A DNA stretch of 64,000 bases from JBHJHP01 sp042219825. Lineage in GTDB: Bacteria; Bacteroidota; Bacteroidia; Bacteroidales; UBA5342. This document shows positions 55,324-62,719 of this stretch, piece after piece (positions within the stretch are counted from its first letter, which is position 1; each line of letters opens with the position of its first letter). The notes beneath the pieces are model-generated. The model worked only from the letters and a program-made list of their open reading frames with translations. It was not told where the DNA came from and searched no databases. The stretch covers positions 434,001 through 498,000 of the forward strand of contig NZ_JBHJHQ010000002.1 in NCBI RefSeq assembly GCF_042219825.1, in the 5' to 3' direction. The position numbers and the translations under genes were made by a program.

Positions 55324-55355
55324 TTTGATGCCGAAAACCGGACCCGGTATCTTTG
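55324..55355 (+). promoter_or_regulatory. Promoter of the HTH-pentapeptide gene
   Basis: TTTG (55324-55327), exactly 20 bases, TATCTTTG (55348-55355), both boxes perfect for the Bacteroidota consensus, 28 bases before the ATG. Confidence 0.75.
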
Positions 55356-55383
55356 TTGTGTCGAATACTTAAATAAAATAGTC

Positions 55384-56277
55384 ATGTTAAACGCAAAGAT
55401 CATTGGCAATAAAATTGCTGAAGCACGTAAGAAAATGAATATGTCGCAGGCCCAACTTGCACAACGTTTGTTTATCAGTTCTCAGGCTGTAGGAAAATGG
55501 GAGAGGGGAGAGTCCATGCCTGATATCGTAACATTCAATCGTCTGGCAGAGATACTGAATGTAGACCTGAATTATTTTTCGGAAAGCAATCAACCAATAA
55601 CCTCCGCGCAGGACATATCTGTTGTTGATAAGCAGGAAGAACAGAATGATGAAGTTCATGTGAACAAAAACAGCTGGGATATGTCGCATGGAAACTGGGT
55701 GGATGCTGATTTCTCCGGATTAAAGAATCTGCACGAAAAATTCAGTGCTTCCAACATGAAAAACTGTTTGTTTGTCGGTTCAGATTTGTCGGGCCTGCTG
55801 CTTAAGGGTAATCATGTGGTGAACTGCGACTTTTCTGATTCCGAACTAACCGGCAGCCACATTAAAGGATCTCACCTGGTTGATAATAAATTTATTGATT
55901 GCTCATTGAAGAATACTGAATTTACGGGAAATCATATGATCGACTGTGATTTTTCCGGGGCTGATTTTTCCGGCGCAACATTTAAAGGGTGCGATTTCTC
56001 AAAGAGCACTTTAAGTAATGCCGTGTGGAACCGCACATTGTTTAATGCAAGTCAACTAGCGAATATCGTTTTTGAAGGTACATTGGAGGACTGTGCTTTT
56101 GAAAACTGCGCGTTTAAAAAGGTGACATTTCAGCATGCCTTACTGATAAATAATTTTTTTAAAGGCAGAAATTTAAAAGGCATTCAGTTTAAAGATTGCC
56201 AGGCAGACCGTATGACATATGAATTTCTTAAAAGCGGCAAAGCAGATTTATCTGGGATCACCCTTTTAACTACATAA
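55384..56277 (+). CDS. XRE regulator fused to pentapeptide repeats
   Basis: 297 residues. Residues 1-65 are a Cro/CI-type helix-turn-helix (AQLAQRLFISSQAVGKWERG). After a linker, residues ~100-290 consist of pentapeptide-repeat-like units, A(D/N)FSX with F, L or C at the centre (DFSGADFSGATFKGCDFSKSTL), which fold into a right-handed beta-helix. Such a helix can mimic DNA or bind proteins such as gyrase. The role of the combination is not established. Confidence 0.85.
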   Translation: MLNAKIIGNKIAEARKKMNMSQAQLAQRLFISSQAVGKWERGESMPDIVTFNRLAEILNVDLNYFSESNQPITSAQDISVVDKQEEQNDEVHVNKNSWDMSHGNWVDADFSGLKNLHEKFSASNMKNCLFVGSDLSGLLLKGNHVVNCDFSDSELTGSHIKGSHLVDNKFIDCSLKNTEFTGNHMIDCDFSGADFSGATFKGCDFSKSTLSNAVWNRTLFNASQLANIVFEGTLEDCAFENCAFKKVTFQHALLINNFFKGRNLKGIQFKDCQADRMTYEFLKSGKADLSGITLLTT

Positions 56278-56353
56278 TATTATATTGGAATTGCAGATTG
56301 TAATTCTAACCATTTTAGTTGTAGAGATGTTATGTATAACAAAGACTTGAATT

Positions 56354-56794
56354 ATGAAATATCCGGAACCGACTGTAGGTGCAGTTATATTTAATTCCGA
56401 CAATAAAGTGCTGCTGTGTAAATCGCATAAGTGGAATGATAAGTATGTTATTCCCGGTGGTCATATTGAATTGGGTGAGACAATGGAGCAGGCATTGAAG
56501 CGTGAAATACTTGAAGAGACCGGACTGGAAATCTACGATATTCAGTTGGTAAGCTTAACGGAAACCGTTTTCAATAAAGTATTTCATGAACGGAAGCATT
56601 TTATTTTTATTGATTTTATCTGCAGAACGGATTCGAATCATGTTGTTCTGAACGATGAAGCGGAGGAATATAAATGGGTGGATTTAAATGATATTGACAA
56701 ATATGATATTGGCGGATTCGTTAAAAAATTACTTGTCGAGATCCGAAACAAAAAATCAGCCTACACCAAAGAAGTATTGTATGGTTACTTTTAA
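56354..56794 (+). CDS. Nudix hydrolase
   Basis: 146 residues with a complete Nudix box (GGHIELGETMEQALKREI, then LEETGL). Family members cleave nucleoside diphosphates linked to another group, needing Mg2+ or Mn2+. The opening YPEPTVGAVIFNSDNKVLLCKS and the middle FIDFICRTDS fit ADP-ribose or nucleotide-sanitising Nudix enzymes. Substrate not readable. It lies 76 bases after the HTH-pentapeptide gene. Confidence 0.9.
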   Translation: MKYPEPTVGAVIFNSDNKVLLCKSHKWNDKYVIPGGHIELGETMEQALKREILEETGLEIYDIQLVSLTETVFNKVFHERKHFIFIDFICRTDSNHVVLNDEAEEYKWVDLNDIDKYDIGGFVKKLLVEIRNKKSAYTKEVLYGYF

Positions 56795-56868
56795 CAGGAT
56801 TCCTGTTAAATGGTTAAACGAACCTTATGTTCATCCAAATGTAGCAGGTTCACAAGTTCAATGTTTAA

Positions 56869-57122
56869 AGGTCACCACGTCCCACTTTTTCAAAAGGGGG
56901 TACCAATTGGCTTGACAATTGGTGGGGGATTTATACCTTTGAACAAACCCTATTAAGCATATGAAACTAGATTACAATCAGTACAATAAAAATTATGCCA
57001 GTGAAAACCGAAAACATGGTACCATGGGAGAAGAAACAGTCAGACAATAAAATCCTCCGGCTTCGTCATTGACGAATCCACCTCCTTTGTCAGCAAAGGA
57101 GGACGGCCCAAAGCAAACCTGC
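56869..57122. repeat. 254-base tandem repeat, copy 1
   Basis: This copy starts AGGTCACCACGTCCCAC and is repeated at 57123 with a period of exactly 254 bases. Inside it are ACCAATTG/CAATTGGT (six-base loop) and CCTCCTTTG/CAAAGGAGG hairpins. Short frames from ATG 56961 (MKLDYNQYNKNYASENRK) end after 28 codons and are not clearly genes. The 56795-56868 stretch before it shows nothing else. Confidence 0.85.
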
Positions 57123-57355
57123 AGGTCACCGCGTCCCACTTTTTCAAAAGGGGGTACCAATTGGCTTGACAATTGGTGGGGGATTTATACCTTTGAACAA
57201 ACCCTATTAAGCATATGAAACTAAATTACAATCAGTACAATAAAAATTATGCCCGTGAAAACCGAAAACATGGTACCATGGGAGAAGAAACAGCCAGACA
57301 ATAAAATCCTCCGGCTTTGTCTTTGACAAACCCACCTCCTTTGGACAAAGGAGGA
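57123..57355. repeat. 254-base tandem repeat, copy 2
   Basis: About 95% identical to copy 1 until the final hairpin, which is two bases shorter (CCTCCTTTGGACAAAGGAGG). The 57356-57415 stretch after it holds no gene. Confidence 0.85.
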
Positions 57356-57415
57356 AGACTCACAGCTTACCTGGAGATTCCGGCGATTCGTATCACAGCG
57401 CCACATTAAGGCCTG

Positions 57416-57787
57416 TTATGCGTGCATCCAATGGAGTGCTGCTTCGTGGGTTGAAAATGTTTTGGTATTGTATTTATTGGCAAATTCAAGGAGGGTAGAA
57501 AATACCACATCGTGAGGATCGTTCGATACGATGGCTACCTTTTTATTTCTTAATTTAGACACATGCATGCGGTAAATCATAACCATTTTTTCGAAATGTT
57601 TCAGAGAAAAATCAAAATGACCGAATTCACAGTCAATAATAAACCCTTTAAAGTTACCCGGAATATCCATCGATTCAAGGGCTTTCTGCCAGGTATCCAG
57701 AATATAGTTCAGATCAACTTTGCCTACTATTTTATTAATAAATACATTAGCCTGTTGATCGTAAATCAACGTTATGTTTTGGTTCAT
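57416..57787 (-). CDS. SpoIIAA/STAS-like small protein, paralogue
   Basis: 123 residues, paralogue of the 50267-50647 product (shared NDPHDVVFSTLL and FSTHEAALHWM). No signal peptide or catalytic motif. A promoter with correct 20-base spacing lies upstream on the minus strand. Function unknown; the fold looks like a STAS/SpoIIAA alpha/beta sandwich. Confidence 0.75.
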   Translation of the reverse strand: MNQNITLIYDQQANVFINKIVGKVDLNYILDTWQKALESMDIPGNFKGFIIDCEFGHFDFSLKHFEKMVMIYRMHVSKLRNKKVAIVSNDPHDVVFSTLLEFANKYNTKTFSTHEAALHWMHA

Positions 57788-57823
57788 ACCCGGTGGAATT
57801 ATGCATTAGACGTTCAGTTAATG

Positions 57824-57855
57824 TAAATATAGAATGAAATAGTAGTTTGTGCAAA
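57824..57855 (-). promoter_or_regulatory. Promoter of the minus-strand SpoIIAA-like gene
   Basis: On the minus strand: TTTG (57855-57852), 20 bases, TATATTTA (57831-57824), one base from consensus. The rest of the 57788-58240 gap is AT-rich; I see no gene in it. Confidence 0.5.
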
Positions 57856-58240
57856 CTTTGCGCAACAGAATTAAACAAATAATTGTGTGCGGTTTTAACA
57901 TAAATAAACATTGTTTAGGCATATATTAATAGTTAAGATGCTTATTTAGAAAGGAATGGCTTGATATTTATTATTTATCTTCCTAATTTTAGGCGGATTT
58001 TATTTGAACATTAAAGTCAGTTATACCCCGTTTACTCGCAGATTTAGATCTCAGTCAGGTTCTTTTCATATTGTTTAATAAAACAAGCAACAAATTGATA
58101 TTCATATCCGGTGAAAATGGAAGATTACTTTTCCTACATCAGGTGGAAGGTCACGTTTTCCATTATGATTATCCATGAATTACCAATAGGCTTGTTCTTA
58201 TAATTTGCATGAAACTCTCTCTTTTTTAAAATAACATAAA

Positions 58241-58438
58241 ATGAACTGGTATTATGTAACGATCAATGAGAATCTGCAAGGCTATCATATCATTCATCAT
58301 ATGGATTGCTTCAGATTGCCAAATCCTGAGAACAGGATTTTTCTGGGCTCGTTTATAAACAGTAAAGGGGCAATCCTTAAGGCTAAGGACTATTACAGTA
58401 GAATAAGCATATGTACAAATTGTTGTAATGTTAGCTAA
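58241..58438 (+). CDS. Small His/Cys-containing protein
   Basis: 65 residues: HHMDCFRLPNPENRIFLGSF in the middle and ICTNCC near the end. The His-X2-Cys and Cys-X2-CC pairs look like a metal site, and the pattern (xHxxxCxxLPxxxNRxxLGxF...CxxCC) resembles small conserved Bacteroidota proteins of unknown function. Its own terminator supports expression. No other neighbour is on this strand. Confidence 0.6.
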   Translation: MNWYYVTINENLQGYHIIHHMDCFRLPNPENRIFLGSFINSKGAILKAKDYYSRISICTNCCNVS

Positions 58439-58462
58439 ACAACAAATTGTGTTATTCCAATT

Positions 58463-58506
58463 AAAAAACCAGCTCAATCAGATGTTAATCTGAGCTGGTT
58501 TTTTTA
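58463..58506. terminator. Bidirectional terminator at 58.5 kb
   Basis: CCAGCTCA/TGAGCTGG stem with A6 before and T8 after. It serves the small plus-strand gene and the convergent arr-like gene. Confidence 0.9.
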
Positions 58507-58536
58507 TTCTTATATATCATATATTCTTACAGAAAT

Positions 58537-59280
58537 TCAATTAATAATTTCACCTTTATTGTTAGCCAGCTTTTCGCGCCATTTTTGAAGTTCTTCAGGT
58601 GTAAGTCTGACCCATTCGCTTATTTCACCAACGATTTTTATAGGTGCTCTTGTCCGGTAAGAGCGTGTAGGATTACCCGGGAATTTTTTATCTGTAACAT
58701 TCGGGTCATTTTCAAAATTTCCGGTTGGTTCAACAATATAGACATGTTCGGTTCCATCACCTTTTGCCAGTTCAGCCGCAAGACCGGCACCATTTACAAG
58801 AGCCGTAAAATAAATGTGATTCATCCGGAGTTCATGGTTGTAATTAGATGTATTTCCTGCGAATAAAAAATCTCCAATTTTTAAATCTGCTTTCGTTCCA
58901 TGATAAAAAGGGCCTTTGTCACCTGGTTCATTTTTAAACAAAGTGGCTGATTCGTGATTCCTTTTTGCTTTATCAGGCTCGCCTAAAGCCTCATAGCATT
59001 GGGCAATACTTGAATACAAAGAAGGGAATGCACTTTTAACTGTGTGGTCGTTTACTTTTAGTGCATGCTCCAGGCTCTTTTTCAGCCATTCTAATCTGCC
59101 GGAAACATTTTTTTGCTGACGGGCAACATAATAAGCAGCCAAAAATTTTTCAAAGTCGTCTGATGCTTCATGCCATGCTTGAAGGAATAATTTGCCTGCG
59201 TCTTCTGCCTTGCCCGTATCTTCCATGTGCATGCCCTGAATACAGAGTTTGACCACAGCATTGTTGGGGGTGAATTCCAC
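58537..59280 (-). CDS. TPR-Arr fusion: rifampin ADP-ribosyltransferase-like
   Basis: 247 residues. Residues ~1-115 are helical TPR-like repeats (MEDTGKAEDAGKLFLQAWHE; SIAQCYEALGEPDKAKRNHE). Residues ~118-247 match the Arr family: FYHGTKADLKIGDFL (catalytic His), HIYFTALVNGAGLAAELAKG, VYIVEPTGNFENDPN, TDKKFPGNPTRSYRTRAPI. Arr transfers ADP-ribose from NAD+ to a rifamycin hydroxyl, which inactivates the drug. Stand-alone Arr is about 140 residues; the N-terminal TPR part is extra. Whether rifampin is the true target here is unknown. Confidence 0.88.
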   Translation of the reverse strand: MEFTPNNAVVKLCIQGMHMEDTGKAEDAGKLFLQAWHEASDDFEKFLAAYYVARQQKNVSGRLEWLKKSLEHALKVNDHTVKSAFPSLYSSIAQCYEALGEPDKAKRNHESATLFKNEPGDKGPFYHGTKADLKIGDFLFAGNTSNYNHELRMNHIYFTALVNGAGLAAELAKGDGTEHVYIVEPTGNFENDPNVTDKKFPGNPTRSYRTRAPIKIVGEISEWVRLTPEELQKWREKLANNKGEIIN

Positions 59281-59327
59281 GTGCTTATCGTTTTAATGTG
59301 AATGTTACTCCAGGTTAACCAGATGTA

Positions 59328-59777
59328 TTAATTATCCGGGATCTCCGGTTCCACAAGTTTCTTGAGTTTTTCCAGTGATTCCTGCCAGCCAAGGTAGCAC
59401 ATTTCAGCTGGGATAATATCAGGGATACCTACCTGTTGGATTTGAAGTTCAGTTCCACAGGAAACTTCCTTTAGCGATACCGAAGTAATCATTTCTTCGG
59501 GTAAGTTGGGATCATCAAACCTGTCGGTGTATTTGATTAATTCATTGGATTTTATTTCGATGAATTCACCTCCAAAGGAATGCCCGTTCCCGGTAGAGAA
59601 ATTGGTAAACGACATTTTGTATGTTCCGTTTTCTTTAAACTCCATTTGGTGAACTTTACATATGAAACCATAAGGCGGCAACCAGAACGCAAAGGCATCC
59701 GGTTCAGCAAAAGCCCTGAATACTTTCTCAGGAGAAGCAGTCAGGACACGGTGTAATGTTACTGTGTTGGTTTTCAT
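59328..59777 (-). CDS. SRPBCC (AHSA1-like) protein
   Basis: 149 residues of the same SRPBCC fold as the 51.1 kb protein but of a different subgroup: LHRVLTASPEKVFRAFAEPDAFAFWLPPYGFIC at the start and GWQESLEKLKKLVEPEIP at the end. It resembles the 'SRPBCC domain, activator of Hsp90 ATPase 1-like' group often found as single genes. It lies 47 bases after the TPR-Arr gene on the same strand, perhaps cotranscribed with it. Confidence 0.88.
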   Translation of the reverse strand: MKTNTVTLHRVLTASPEKVFRAFAEPDAFAFWLPPYGFICKVHQMEFKENGTYKMSFTNFSTGNGHSFGGEFIEIKSNELIKYTDRFDDPNLPEEMITSVSLKEVSCGTELQIQQVGIPDIIPAEMCYLGWQESLEKLKKLVEPEIPDN

Positions 59778-59794
59778 GATTCAATTATTTAGTG

Positions 59795-59807
59795 AAACGA
59801 TTCGTTT
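59795..59807. promoter_or_regulatory. Short palindrome before the SRPBCC gene
   Basis: AAACGATTCGTTT, a 13-base palindrome 18 bases upstream of the start. It is a possible operator; weak on its own. Confidence 0.3.
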
Positions 59808-59894
59808 TGAATGAAAGTTTTTAATTTATATATCAGATCCTGTATTTGTCAATAAATTCAATTGTGTAATATTTTAATGTTTTTAAATTTCTCT

Positions 59895-60344
59895 TTACCT
59901 GCCGAGTTGTTCAGCCAGACCGATGAGCATACCTTCAGGTCCACGGATATAACAAATCCGGTAAGCGTCTTCATACTTAACTATTTCTCCAACAAGTTCA
60001 GAACCTTGTCTTATGAGCCGCACTACCAGTTCGTCGATATTGTCAACAGCGAACATAACCCGTAAATAGCCGAGTGAGTTCACAGGGGCTTTCCTGTGAT
60101 CGGATATCGTAGACGGTGTAATAAATCTGGAGAGTTCAACTCTGCCGTGTCCATCGGGGGTAACCATCATGGCAACTTCTACCGACTGATTTCCAAGTCC
60201 AGTCACGCGTCCGGCCCATTCCCCTTCAACCATTGCCCGTCCTTCCGGGTTTAGCCCTACTTCAGTGAAAAAGGCAATGGCACTGTCAAGCGATTCAACA
60301 ACGATACCGACATTGTTCATTTGAAGTAATTTACTATTCGCCAT
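59895..60344 (-). CDS. VOC-family (glyoxalase-like) protein
   Basis: 149 residues with the vicinal-oxygen-chelate fold: NNVGIVVESLDSAIAFFTEVGLNPEGR at the start, and GRVELSRFITP, VMFAVDNIDELVVRL, YIRGPEGMLIGLAEQLG later. Such proteins bind a metal through His/Glu pairs and act as lyases, dioxygenases or drug-binding proteins. Specific activity is not readable. It lies 18 bases after the SnoaL-type gene on the same strand. Confidence 0.88.
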   Translation of the reverse strand: MANSKLLQMNNVGIVVESLDSAIAFFTEVGLNPEGRAMVEGEWAGRVTGLGNQSVEVAMMVTPDGHGRVELSRFITPSTISDHRKAPVNSLGYLRVMFAVDNIDELVVRLIRQGSELVGEIVKYEDAYRICYIRGPEGMLIGLAEQLGR

Positions 60345-60362
60345 ATGTTTATCCCCATCAGT

Positions 60363-60797
60363 TTATTTTACAATCAAGTCAGGTTTCAAATGAGCTAATG
60401 CTTTACCTGTTGTGGGATCAAATGGTACTGAACTGTGGGTATGCATTATTTTCCATACACCATCCGATTTTGTATAACAGGTTGTCTCACGCCAATACAT
60501 ATCGAGTTTGTTTTTGTCGGCAGTAATGGCATCAACATGATTTAAACCACTGGAGCAGGCAATATCAGATGCCGCCTCTATTTTTATGTCACTAATTTCA
60601 AAATCTTTTATTTCCGAAAGGGATGCGAGCCATTCCTTGAGGCGTTTTATTAAAGCATCAATTCCTGTATATTTAAGATTTCCAACCACGTCAAACAAAA
60701 TAACATCGTTAGTGTAATACATACTAAGCTTACTTATCTCTCTTTTTTTTACTGCTAATACCCTTTGGAGTATTAGTTGTCTTATTTCCTCTTCCAT
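60363..60797 (-). CDS. SnoaL/NTF2-like protein
   Basis: 144 residues of the SnoaL/DUF4440 cone-fold group (SgcJ/EcaC-like): LSMYYTNDVILFDVVGNLKYTGIDALIKRLKEWLASL, then WRETTCYTKSDGVWKIMHTHSSVPFDP. The fold binds small molecules, and many members lack known activity. It is transcribed with the VOC gene behind it. Confidence 0.85.
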   Translation of the reverse strand: MEEEIRQLILQRVLAVKKREISKLSMYYTNDVILFDVVGNLKYTGIDALIKRLKEWLASLSEIKDFEISDIKIEAASDIACSSGLNHVDAITADKNKLDMYWRETTCYTKSDGVWKIMHTHSSVPFDPTTGKALAHLKPDLIVK

Positions 60798-60841
60798 AAT
60801 TTAGAATTTACTTTCACTATTGTCCGGTTAAAAGACTACAT

Positions 60842-60859
60842 AAAGGGTTGAAACCCTTT
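60842..60859. terminator. Hairpin AAAGGGTT/AACCCTTT
   Basis: Perfect eight-base arms with a two-base GA centre and adjoining T (or A) run. It lies between minus-strand genes and is a candidate terminator for the reductase gene at 61024. Confidence 0.45.
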
Positions 60860-60874
60860 TCTACGAAGTCTTCA

Positions 60875-60934
60875 GTAACCCCGGCATTACCGCGTGTCGC
60901 ATTAACTTTAGCGGTGGCACAATGCCGGGGTTAC
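60875..60934. repeat. 60-base hairpin with 14-base perfect arms
   Basis: GTAACCCCGGCATT (60875-60888) and AATGCCGGGGTTAC (60921-60934), with a weaker inner pair ACCGC/GCGGT. It is too long and GC-rich for an ordinary terminator and has no T-run, so it resembles a second kind of REP/MITE-like palindrome. Confidence 0.65.
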
Positions 60935-61023
60935 TTTTCATTTTTTGTGACGTTTTACTTTATATGGTTAATGCATGTCTGTTTGGTCTTTAAGTGTTCA
61001 TTGCAGGCGCTTCCATGTTCCTC

Positions 61024-61572
61024 TTATTGTTTTGGCTCATAGTAAAGCGCTACGACACCACCTTTAAATGTTTTGGTTTTCACCAGTTTTAAAATTTTCC
61101 TGTCTTGTATATTCTCAAATAACGGCAAACCTTTTCCTTCAACAACAGGATGGATGCAAAGTTGGTATTCATCAATCAGGTTAAATTTCAATAGTTGTAT
61201 AATTAAACTGCGACTGCCAATAAAAATATTTTTTCCTGATTGTTGCCTGAGTTCTGAAACCGTTTCTTTTAAACCAAGATTTGCTACGGTTGCACTTTCC
61301 CAGTCTGTATTTTTAAGCGTATGGGAGAAAACAATTTTTTGAATTTTGTTAATAGCCCTGGCAAATTCGTTCATCGATTCATCTTCTGAAGGATTTTCTA
61401 AAAAAGTTCGCCAAAATTCCATAAGCTGATATGTTGTTCTGCCGTAAAGTATGACGTCTCCCTGATCCAATAATTCTGTATAATGTTGATGTATCTCTTC
61501 ATCCGGCAGTCCGGCCGTATGGTCGCAAAATCCGTCAATCGTCATATTAATTGCCGCAATTACCTTTCTCAT
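61024..61572 (-). CDS. Dihydrofolate reductase-like (RibD C-terminal) protein
   Basis: 182 residues. RibD_C/DHFR-like fold: MRKVIAAINMTIDGFCDH, DVILYGRTTYQLMEFWR, KIVFSHTLKNTDWESA, KNIFIGSRSLIIQLL, DEYQLCIHPVVEGKGLPLF. Many such single-domain proteins are reductases of unknown substrate and are not part of riboflavin or folate synthesis. No rib genes are nearby. Confidence 0.88.
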   Translation of the reverse strand: MRKVIAAINMTIDGFCDHTAGLPDEEIHQHYTELLDQGDVILYGRTTYQLMEFWRTFLENPSEDESMNEFARAINKIQKIVFSHTLKNTDWESATVANLGLKETVSELRQQSGKNIFIGSRSLIIQLLKFNLIDEYQLCIHPVVEGKGLPLFENIQDRKILKLVKTKTFKGGVVALYYEPKQ

Positions 61573-61662
61573 ATTTTATGATCATTTATTCTTTGATTAT
61601 CAGTAAATAGTCGTACGAAAACCTCCGGTCCCTGACTACATCAACAATATTGAAGTTGTAGA

Positions 61663-62082
61663 TTATGTGTTCTTTGCGTTCTTTCTCAACGCATCAATAC
61701 TAAAAGAACCTGCTCCGGCGGCAGAAATATACAGCCAGATAAAACAGTACAAAATGGCCGTCTGTCCATTGTTCATAACCGGCCAGAAGCCCTGAGGTGC
61801 ATGAAACTGGAAATAGGCCACAGCCATTTCCCCTGCAAGAATAAAGGCGACAGGTCTTGTGTACAGCCCCAGAAGCAAAAGTAAACCGCCAAAGAATTCA
61901 AGAATTCCACCTATTCCCATTTGCGATAATAATTCTACAGTTTCTCCATTTGGAGGCATACCCGCCGGAAAAGCAAAAAGTTTCATCGCTCCTGCCATCA
62001 TAAACATAATCGCAGCAACAATTCGTAATAATCCCAGTATAAAAGGCGACCAGGATGTCCATTTGTCCGTTAAAGTATTCAT
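61663..62082 (-). CDS. DoxX-family membrane protein
   Basis: 139 residues, four hydrophobic helices. DoxX pattern: PFILGLLRIVAAIMFMMAGAMKLF, GIGGILEFFGGLLLLLGLYTRPVAFILAGEMAVAYF. DoxX relatives are linked to thiol/sulfur redox and to oxidative stress; in archaea DoxD/DoxA form a thiosulfate:quinone oxidoreductase. No partner gene is next to this one, so the role is unknown. Confidence 0.88.
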   Translation of the reverse strand: MNTLTDKWTSWSPFILGLLRIVAAIMFMMAGAMKLFAFPAGMPPNGETVELLSQMGIGGILEFFGGLLLLLGLYTRPVAFILAGEMAVAYFQFHAPQGFWPVMNNGQTAILYCFIWLYISAAGAGSFSIDALRKNAKNT

Positions 62083-62435
62083 TGTATTATTTTTTTGATC
62101 TTAATCTATTGAGAATTTATACATAGTCATGCCAACCATTTACCTGATAGCACCGTATGAATTCTCAAATGGAATGAGGGCTGAACTGAGGGCTGTAACT
62201 TGTGGGATAAAATAAGTAAGAGTGGAATAGGATTGTAAATTTATGATTTTACGGAATAAGTGTCAATATAAATTATCCTTTAAAATCAGAGGCTGTAAAA
62301 CATGTTCCTCTTTTTTAAAAAGAGGGTGGCAACCTAGCTAACCTGAAGGTTCCCACTTCCAACTATTAGGAAAAGGTGTCTGTTTTTGGATAGATACGGA
62401 TTTTAATAAGGATCCTATACAAATCCTCCACCTAT
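62083..62435. other. Gap without a recognisable gene
   Basis: 353 bases between DoxX and the exchanger remnant. I see no gene. CCTCTTTTTTAAAAAGAGG at 62307-62325 is a perfect short palindrome. The AACCTGAAGGTTCCCACTT stretch near 62340 only vaguely recalls the 57-kb repeats. Confidence 0.4.
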
Positions 62436-62688
62436 AGCATCACAACGATATCACCGTTGGGAATGACATCTTATCTAATATCTTTCTGATTCTCGGGATC
62501 AGTTCACTTGTGAAGCCTATTCCTTATAATACCCATTTCAATACCGATCTCTGGATATTAACCGGTGGAACCATTTTCCTGTTTATAGCTATGTTTACGG
62601 GACAGAGAAAGAAACTAGACCTTGGGAAGCCGCTGTTCTGCTGGTAACCTTTACAGCCTATACTACATTTCTGGTTATGCAGGAATAA
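62436..62688 (+). pseudogene. Remnant of a Na+/Ca2+ antiporter (YrbG/CaCA type)
   Basis: In one frame, 62438-62643 reads ITVGNDILSNIFLILGISSL, then KPIPYNTHFNTDLWILTGG and FLFIAMFTGQRKKLDLG. After a one-base shift near 62625 the other frame reads EAAVLLVTFTAYTTFLVMQE and stops at 62688. This is the last ~80 residues of a calcium/sodium antiporter (GN.VGSNIFN.L.ILG and KLDRWEG.ILL..Y patterns). The N-terminal part is absent and an upstream in-frame stop lies at 62435, so it is a decayed fragment. Confidence 0.75.
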
Positions 62689-62713
62689 AAAAAGAGCCGC
62701 TTTGCAGCGGCTC
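62685..62713 (-). terminator. Terminator of the nitric oxide reductase gene
   Basis: On the minus strand GAGCCGCT/AGCGGCTC with a four-base loop, followed by T7 (62693-62687). It is 7 bases after the norZ stop. Confidence 0.93.
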
Positions 62714-62719
62714 ATTGAA

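Noticed and set aside
56961..57047. 28-codon frame (MKLDYNQYNKNYA...) within the tandem repeat as a peptide gene
   Set aside because: It is conserved between the copies, but so is all the surrounding non-coding sequence; no independent coding evidence.
56869..57355. Possible CRISPR array
   Set aside because: Only two units of 254 bases, adjacent, without spacers or nearby cas genes.
61663..62082. DoxX gene as part of a thiosulfate:quinone oxidoreductase with the sulfur operon
   Set aside because: It is over 50 kb from the sulfur operon and without a DoxA/DoxD partner; DoxX proteins are common and mostly uncharacterised.
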